From assembly GCA_033391075.1 (NCBI GenBank), contig JAWPMV010000004.1, positions 1 through 64,000 on the forward strand: DNA of 64,000 nt. Direction: 5' to 3'. The DNA is from Bacteroidia bacterium. Lineage in GTDB: Bacteria; Bacteroidota; Bacteroidia; J057. Every line of letters starts with the position of its first letter. Positions within the stretch are counted from its first letter, which is position 1. Positions 59,342 through 64,000 of this stretch are shown piece after piece. The position numbers and the translations under genes are program-made. The notes below the pieces were generated by a model that saw only the letters and a list, made by a program, of their open reading frames with translations, made no database searches and had not been told where the DNA came from.

Positions 59342-61273
59342 TTAGTAGGGAATCTGTTTTGTGATTTTCTGGATTTCTGGCTGGTCCCGATATTGCTTCC
59401 ACATAGGATCACAGCGGATGATGAGTAAAGCCGGGTCTCGTTCTTCATAAGCTCGGCAGAGTATTTCAAGGGCAGATTTTTGTTCTCCTATTGCCAGATG
59501 CATTAGCGCTTGAAATCCAGGGCTTATCCAGATGGTTTTCTCTTCTTTTGCTATATGTTCCAAAAGGTTTCGACACAATTCTTCATTCCCCTTTTGTGCT
59601 GCATAAAGGAAGCGTCCGGAAGAATAAATGCTGATGTGTTTAGGGAAGCCTTGTATCTTTTCGAATATCTCACCTGCCTTTGAGACATTTTCGGAAGCAA
59701 AGTAGGCATTCGCCAATAATTCCTTCGCAGCCATACTTTCGGGATACTTTTGTACGAGGGATCGGGAAATGTCAATTGCTTTGTCATATTGACATGCTCT
59801 GTAGTAGATATCCGCCAGGCTGTAATGATTATTGAAGCTTAAAGGTTCCATGCTAAATGATCGCTCTGCATTTGCGATCGCTGCATGCTCTTCCATAAGC
59901 ATGCTATGGAAATAGGCTTTCACCCGATACGTATCAGCAAAATTGGGCTGGAGTAGAAGCGCTTCCTCATATTGTTGGCGTGCTTTTTCAAATTTGTAAT
60001 GAAAGTAAAAATCTACCAGGCCCTGCATGGTATGCGCCTCGGCTATGGAACTATCTATCTGCAAGGCTTTTTGTGCTGCATGCTCGACCTGAGGAAATCC
60101 TGCTAAAGGCGAATGGTTTGTAAAGGTAACTTTATAGAAATGTGCATAGGCAAGACTGGAATATGCCGCTGCAAATTCCGGATCTATCTCTATTGCGTTG
60201 GAAAAGCAGTTAAGCGCAAGATCTATGTTGATGCGTTTATCTAAATAACTTCTGCCTTCCAGGTAGAGTTGATAGGCTTCTACATTGTGGGTTTTGGTAG
60301 AGGTAAAGTTCTTGGCTTTTTCATTGCCGAGCAGACTCAATTTCATTTTATGAACGACTTCTTTGGCTATTTCTTCCTGAACAGAAAAAATATCTTCCAA
60401 TTCCCGATCAAAACGTTCGGTCCAGATTTGAAATCCGTCCTGCGCATTTACCAATTGAACCCTGATCCGCACTTTGTTTCCCATTTTCTGCACACTTCCT
60501 TCCAAAATGTTTTCCACTTGCAACTCATCCCCGATTTCTTTTGAGGAACGTTGACTGTTTTTGAAAGAGAAGGAGGATTTTCGTCCGGCTACTTTCAAAT
60601 TGTCTAGCTGAGAAAGCCCATAGATGATTTCCTCAGAAATTCCATCACTGAAATACTCCTGCTCCGGATCAGAACTTCTGTTTTCAAATGCAAGAACCGC
60701 AATGGATTTTTCCTGGCTTTGTGTCTTGAATTTCCCCTGAATCTCGTTCTTTCGAGGAATGGGGAATCCATCTTTTGCAATGGCAAAAACCTCAATGGGG
60801 TGCCCGACATTTTTAAATTCAAAATGCCCCAGAGAAGTAAGAGGAACATCCTGTTGGTTTTTTAGTTCGCTCTGGACCTTTTCAGACAATAATACAGCCC
60901 CGGGAATGCTCATGGACTCAATACGTGCAGCTATATTCACACTATTCCCAAAAATATTTCCGCCCTCTTTCAATATATCTCCCTGATGAAGCCCAATACG
61001 GACAGGAGCTTTGGGAGGTGTTTTTAAGGATTTTTGCAAAGCAATGCTACAGTGTAAGGCAATGACTACACTATTGAAAATAATAAGGCAGCCGTCTCCG
61101 TAAAATTGAATGATCTGCCCATTAAATTGAGGTACGATGCTTTCGATATCTTCTCGGAAGTGATTCAGAACCCGCAAGGCTTGCTGTTCATTTTCCTGCA
61201 TCAGCGCTGTATATCCGGCTATATCAGCAAATAAAATGGCAGCGAGTTGGCGTTTGGAATTCATGTCATTCAA
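59342..61273 (-). CDS. Class III nucleotide cyclase-TolB-TPR protein
   Basis: The 643-residue protein has an N-terminal class III cyclase domain (residues ~7-165): LFADIAGYTALM (metal Asp), FYGDGCLIIFNS (second metal Asp), GGNIFGNSVNIAARIES. It is followed by a TolB/FlgO-like domain (~195-310: IAVLAFENRSSDPEQEYFSDG, VQKMGNKVRIRVQLVNAQDG) and a C-terminal TPR-like region (~330-640). The canonical substrate lysine and aspartate appear to be replaced by Gln (in IIQFYGDG) and Asn (in GGNIFG), so substrate and activity are uncertain. It is a soluble protein with no membrane segment. Its promoter must lie upstream of 61273. Confidence 0.82.
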   Translation of the reverse strand: MNDMNSKRQLAAILFADIAGYTALMQENEQQALRVLNHFREDIESIVPQFNGQIIQFYGDGCLIIFNSVVIALHCSIALQKSLKTPPKAPVRIGLHQGDILKEGGNIFGNSVNIAARIESMSIPGAVLLSEKVQSELKNQQDVPLTSLGHFEFKNVGHPIEVFAIAKDGFPIPRKNEIQGKFKTQSQEKSIAVLAFENRSSDPEQEYFSDGISEEIIYGLSQLDNLKVAGRKSSFSFKNSQRSSKEIGDELQVENILEGSVQKMGNKVRIRVQLVNAQDGFQIWTERFDRELEDIFSVQEEIAKEVVHKMKLSLLGNEKAKNFTSTKTHNVEAYQLYLEGRSYLDKRINIDLALNCFSNAIEIDPEFAAAYSSLAYAHFYKVTFTNHSPLAGFPQVEHAAQKALQIDSSIAEAHTMQGLVDFYFHYKFEKARQQYEEALLLQPNFADTYRVKAYFHSMLMEEHAAIANAERSFSMEPLSFNNHYSLADIYYRACQYDKAIDISRSLVQKYPESMAAKELLANAYFASENVSKAGEIFEKIQGFPKHISIYSSGRFLYAAQKGNEELCRNLLEHIAKEEKTIWISPGFQALMHLAIGEQKSALEILCRAYEERDPALLIIRCDPMWKQYRDQPEIQKITKQIPY

Positions 61274-61312
61274 TAGAATTAGAGGGGGAATTTGGTGAAA
61301 ATATTGCTGGAT

Positions 61313-61347
61313 GAAAAAAAAGGAGGCAATTGTACGAATCGCCTCCT
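61313..61347 (-). terminator. Terminator after the ABM gene
   Basis: GGAGGC-N13-GCCTCC; on the minus strand it is followed by nine T residues. It is ~150 bp past the stop of the gene ending at 61494; the gap between holds nothing I recognise. Confidence 0.7.
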
Positions 61348-61493
61348 GAAATTAAGGTTAAGGATCAACCTTTATATATAAATTTTTATCCAGAAGGATT
61401 TGAGACTTTTCCTTGCTCTGAAATCCTTTTTGCTTGAGTCAGATATTCCAGATCAGTCTAATAATATTGACTAAATCAATTTCTACTAGAGGG

Positions 61494-62246
61494 CTATACG
61501 GCAGCTTTTGAGTATCTGCTAAAGCCACCGACTCGCTCAAAAATTTCCGAATTCCATTGACCAGCTAATTGCTTTAGGGACTCACTTGCTGAGCCTGCTG
61601 CGGAAATCATTTCAAAATTTTCAATCAAAGTTTGAAATTCTGTTCCAAATTGAGGAGTGAATATATCTAACCATGATCTGAGGGATTCCTCACTGGCAAA
61701 TTCATTAATTAGAAGTCTTTGCTGATCACTTATTATATAGCTTTGAGCAAATAGATAACCCGGATGGAGGCTCGATACGGCCCGTACTTTTGAAATAAAG
61801 CTGTCGAAAGCTTCTGCGTCCTTTGCGGTCACAATTTCGATCGTCTGTATATTATTTGAAGTGCGTTCCTCTGTCAGGCGATTAAAGCCTCCTGGGACTT
61901 CTTTTAGGGCTCTTGCATCAATCCCATATGCTTTGAGGCCTTCAAGGGTATTTTTACTAGGCTCCGCAAGAAAAGCGAAATCAAGTATAGCTTCTTGCAT
62001 GGGCATCATATGAAGTTTTAATTCATCCAATGCAGGATTGGAAAGGTGAAAATCAATATCTGTGTTTTGAGCATATGATTCCAGCCAAAGGATTTCGCCT
62101 TTTTCCTGATTTGCAAAAGCCTCATACTGTAAGCAATTTCCTTCTGTGGCTTTAACAATTTGAATCATTTCTGCAGCTGAACTTGAAAACTCCGCCAGCT
62201 TTCCTTCCCTGATTTTTATTTTTAAAAAAGCTCTGAATATGTCCAT
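61494..62246 (-). CDS. Antibiotic biosynthesis monooxygenase (ABM)-domain protein
   Basis: I use the ATG at 62246 (MDIFRAFLKIKIREGKL), as the 51 residues upstream in frame are not conserved-looking and cross the repeat operator. The ~250-residue product begins with an ABM/quinol monooxygenase-like domain (FRAFLKIKIREGKLAEF, VKATEGNCLQYEAFANQ, FHLSNPALDELK), typical of small cofactor-free monooxygenases. The second half (IEIVTAKDAEAFDSFISKVRA, GYLFAQSYIISDQQRLLIN) looks like a second domain of the same fold. Substrate unknown. Upstream are three TTTCC(C/G)AA repeats. Confidence 0.72.
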   Translation of the reverse strand: MDIFRAFLKIKIREGKLAEFSSSAAEMIQIVKATEGNCLQYEAFANQEKGEILWLESYAQNTDIDFHLSNPALDELKLHMMPMQEAILDFAFLAEPSKNTLEGLKAYGIDARALKEVPGGFNRLTEERTSNNIQTIEIVTAKDAEAFDSFISKVRAVSSLHPGYLFAQSYIISDQQRLLINEFASEESLRSWLDIFTPQFGTEFQTLIENFEMISAAGSASESLKQLAGQWNSEIFERVGGFSRYSKAAV

Positions 62247-62328
62247 AATTCTATTGAATAAATATGATGTGATTATTTCGCAGTACTTCATCAATAAAAT
62301 CAGGGAATAAGAAATAAGGTAGAAGCGT

Positions 62329-62376
62329 TTTCCGAATGAAGAAAAACCTTTCCGAACGCAAGCTTTACTTTCCCAA
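62329..62376. promoter_or_regulatory. Three TTTCC(C/G)AA direct repeats upstream of the ABM gene
   Basis: TTTCCGAA (62329-62336), TTTCCGAA (62349-62356) and TTTCCCAA (62369-62376) are spaced exactly 20 bp. They lie 83-130 bp upstream of the ABM start codon and ~60-110 bp from the divergent acyl-CoA synthetase start (62439), so they may control either gene. The same motif and spacing occur at 56468-56495, next to the LytTR gene of system 2. Confidence 0.6.
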
Positions 62377-62438
62377 GGAAATTCTTGCCCCTTCCACAAA
62401 TAGCTCCTAACTTAAATGCAAACGGATCATTTAAGACT

Positions 62439-64000
62439 ATGAAGAAACTCAGCTACGCTTGCGGAACCAGTGAGAAGCCCCTACTCGGAATCACCATCGG
62501 TGATATGTTTGACCAAACAGCCGCCAAATATCCCAACAATGAAGCCTTGATTGTCAGGCACCAAAATATTCGATATACCTACGCTCAGATGAAAGAGAAG
62601 GTAGATGAATGTGCACGTGCGCTTTTGGCCTTAGGGATCAAAAAAGGAGATAGGGTAGGAGTTTGGGCTCCCAATCGTGTTGAATGGACCCTTACTCAAT
62701 TTGCTACTTCCAAAATCGGGGCGATTCAGGTTAATATAAATCCCAGCTATCGCTTGCATGAACTGGAGTATGCCCTTAATCAATCAGGCTGCACCGCTAT
62801 CGTAGCTGCTGATCAGTTCAAAACTTCTTTGTACACTGAAATGCTCTATGAATTGGCCCCGGAATTGCGAAGCTGCAAGCCAGGTAAATTAGAGGCTAAA
62901 CGTGTACCGGATTTAAAGACCGTAATTAGTCTGAGGACTGAACCTACAGAGGGGATGTACACCTGGGCCGAACTCCTGAGCCATGCAGACCAGGTTTCAC
63001 AAGCAGAAGTCGAAGCTATTCAGGCGACGCTTACTTTCGACGAAGCCATCAACATCCAGTACACAAGCGGTACGACTGGCTATCCCAAAGGAGCTACTTT
63101 GAGCCATCACAATATCCTCAATAACGGATATATCGTCTGTGATATCATGAAGTTTACCGATCAGGATCGCCTGATTATTCCCATACCCCTGTATCATTGT
63201 TTTGGAATGGTCATGGGAAATCTGGGCTGTGTAGCTTTTGGTGCAACGATGATCTATCCCAGTGAAGGCTTCGAACCAGAAGAAGTACTCAAAGCGGTTG
63301 AGGAAGAAAAGGCGACGGCCCTGTATGGAGTCCCGACTATGTTTATCGCTGAGCTGGAGCACCCCAATTTTGATCAATACGATTATTCGAGTCTGAGAAC
63401 GGGAATCATGGCAGGTTCCCCCTGCCCGGTAGAGGTGATGAAAAAAGTCAATAGCCTGATGAATATGTCTGAGGTGGAAATTGCCTATGGGATGACCGAG
63501 ACAAGTCCTGTGAGTACGCAAACCCTGCATAATGATCCTATAGAGAAACGGGTAAGTACGGTAGGACGCGTGGTTCCTCATACGGAGGTGAAAATTGTTG
63601 ATCCGGAAACAGGTGCAGTAGTTCCAGTAGGCGAAAGCGGGGAACTTTGTACCCGGGGCTATTGTGTGATGCTGGGATACTGGAATGATGAAGAAAGAAC
63701 CCGAAGCGCTATCGACTCGGCTCGTTGGATGCATACAGGCGATCTGGCAACCATGGACGAAGAAGGTTATTTCAATATTGTGGGAAGGATCAAGGATATG
63801 GTGATCAGAGGGGGCGAAAATGTCTATCCAAGAGAAATTGAAGAATTTTTATACAGCCATCCTAAAATCAGTGATGTACAGGTCATCGGAGTTCCCGACA
63901 AAAAATATGGAGAGGAAATTATGGCCTGGGTCAAATTGAAAGAAGGAGAGAACATGGATCCAGAGGAGATCAAAGCATATTGTAAAGGAGAAATCGCCCA
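62439..64000 (+). CDS. Acyl-CoA synthetase / AMP-dependent ligase (3' truncated by the window edge)
   Basis: The frame starts at the ATG at 62439 and stays open to the end of the window (~520 codons), so the stop lies outside. The AMP-binding signature [18 protein letters not shown] (P-loop) lies ~residue 209, followed by [31 protein letters not shown] and the C-terminal hinge [20 protein letters not shown]. The distal lysine motif and extreme C-terminus are missing. It is closest in style to ACSF2/FadD-type medium- or long-chain acyl-CoA synthetases. Divergent to the ABM gene, it shares the phased repeats in the intergenic region. Confidence 0.9.
   Translation, partial: MKKLSYACGTSEKPLLGITIGDMFDQTAAKYPNNEALIVRHQNIRYTYAQMKEKVDECARALLALGIKKGDRVGVWAPNRVEWTLTQFATSKIGAIQVNINPSYRLHELEYALNQSGCTAIVAADQFKTSLYTEMLYELAPELRSCKPGKLEAKRVPDLKTVISLRTEPTEGMYTWAELLSHADQVSQAEVEAIQATLTFDEAINIQYTSGTTGYPKGATLSHHNILNNGYIVCDIMKFTDQDRLIIPIPLYHCFGMVMGNLGCVAFGATMIYPSEGFEPEEVLKAVEEEKATALYGVPTMFIAELEHPNFDQYDYSSLRTGIMAGSPCPVEVMKKVNSLMNMSEVEIAYGMTETSPVSTQTLHNDPIEKRVSTVGRVVPHTEVKIVDPETGAVVPVGESGELCTRGYCVMLGYWNDEERTRSAIDSARWMHTGDLATMDEEGYFNIVGRIKDMVIRGGENVYPREIEEFLYSHPKISDVQVIGVPDKKYGEEIMAWVKLKEGENMDPEEIKAYCKGEIA

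Noticed and set aside
62997-63734. Minus-strand frame of 245 residues inside the acyl-CoA synthetase
   Set aside because: The plus strand shows an unmistakable AMP-binding enzyme over the same bases.

Overview
The window comes from a Bacteroidota genome, most likely a marine or soil member of the Saprospiria/Cytophagia type. The evidence is the type IX secretion (T9SS) content: a PorP/SprF-like outer-membrane protein, two proteins with gliding-motility-type (type B) C-terminal domains, two with type A T9SS sorting tails, many signal peptides ending in AQ/SAQ, lipoproteins, LytTR response regulators with TPR histidine kinases, and a bacterial caspase. No tRNA, rRNA, insertion sequence or CRISPR array was recognised.

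The window also holds a complete plasmid-type replication and partition module. ParA (35594-36403) and a ribbon-helix-helix partner (35109-35549) are followed by a ~1 kb AT-rich non-coding spacer carrying TGCATGCA palindromes, then a Rep_3-family initiator (37396-38745) and an array of about 19 same-direction iterons (38808-39692). The segment is therefore probably part of a large plasmid or chromid, or an integrated one, although most of its cargo looks chromosome-like.

Layout. 1-4 kb: a repeat-rich tail-fibre-like surface protein, then a SprF-like protein with its small type B CTD partner. 4-10.5 kb (minus): three consecutive exported proteins that appear to share a domain (one a large TPR protein), and a membrane-anchored repeat protein. 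10.97-11.15 kb: four consecutive hairpins, a candidate structured RNA. 11-17 kb (minus): an aldose-1-epimerase-like enzyme and a tight operon of ECF sigma factor, anti-sigma factor, caspase and HExxH metallopeptidase. 17-24 kb: exported proteins of unknown function, outer-membrane barrels, a lipoprotein and a large type B CTD protein. 24-28 kb (minus): a MotA/TolQ-like and MotB/OmpA-like pair with overlapping reading frames, downstream of LysM and M23 cell-wall genes.

28-35 kb: cytochrome P450, DoxX, sulfatase, a KilA-N protein and a DUF1330 protein. 35-39.7 kb: the replicon module. 39.7-49 kb: secreted M14 carboxypeptidase, a DprE2/DprE1-like pair, a small ORF with its own inverted-repeat operator, the lutABC lactate operon, a Bcr/CflA exporter and an NTF2-like protein. 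48.8-64 kb: a thrombospondin-3-repeat T9SS protein, two paralogous LytTR/TPR-kinase systems, a metzincin-like lipoprotein, DinB, DUF2652-SRPBCC, a cyclase-TolB-TPR protein, an ABM-type monooxygenase and the start of an acyl-CoA synthetase gene.

The most interesting regulatory signal is a pair of phased direct-repeat sets, one beside each LytTR system. TAAGTGAA-type copies at 20-21 bp spacing lie in the divergent promoter at 50.5-50.7 kb. TTTCC(C/G)AA copies at exactly 20 bp spacing lie upstream of both the DUF2652 gene (56.47 kb) and the ABM gene (62.33 kb). The spacing fits the known geometry of LytTR operators, so each pair may control its own small regulon.
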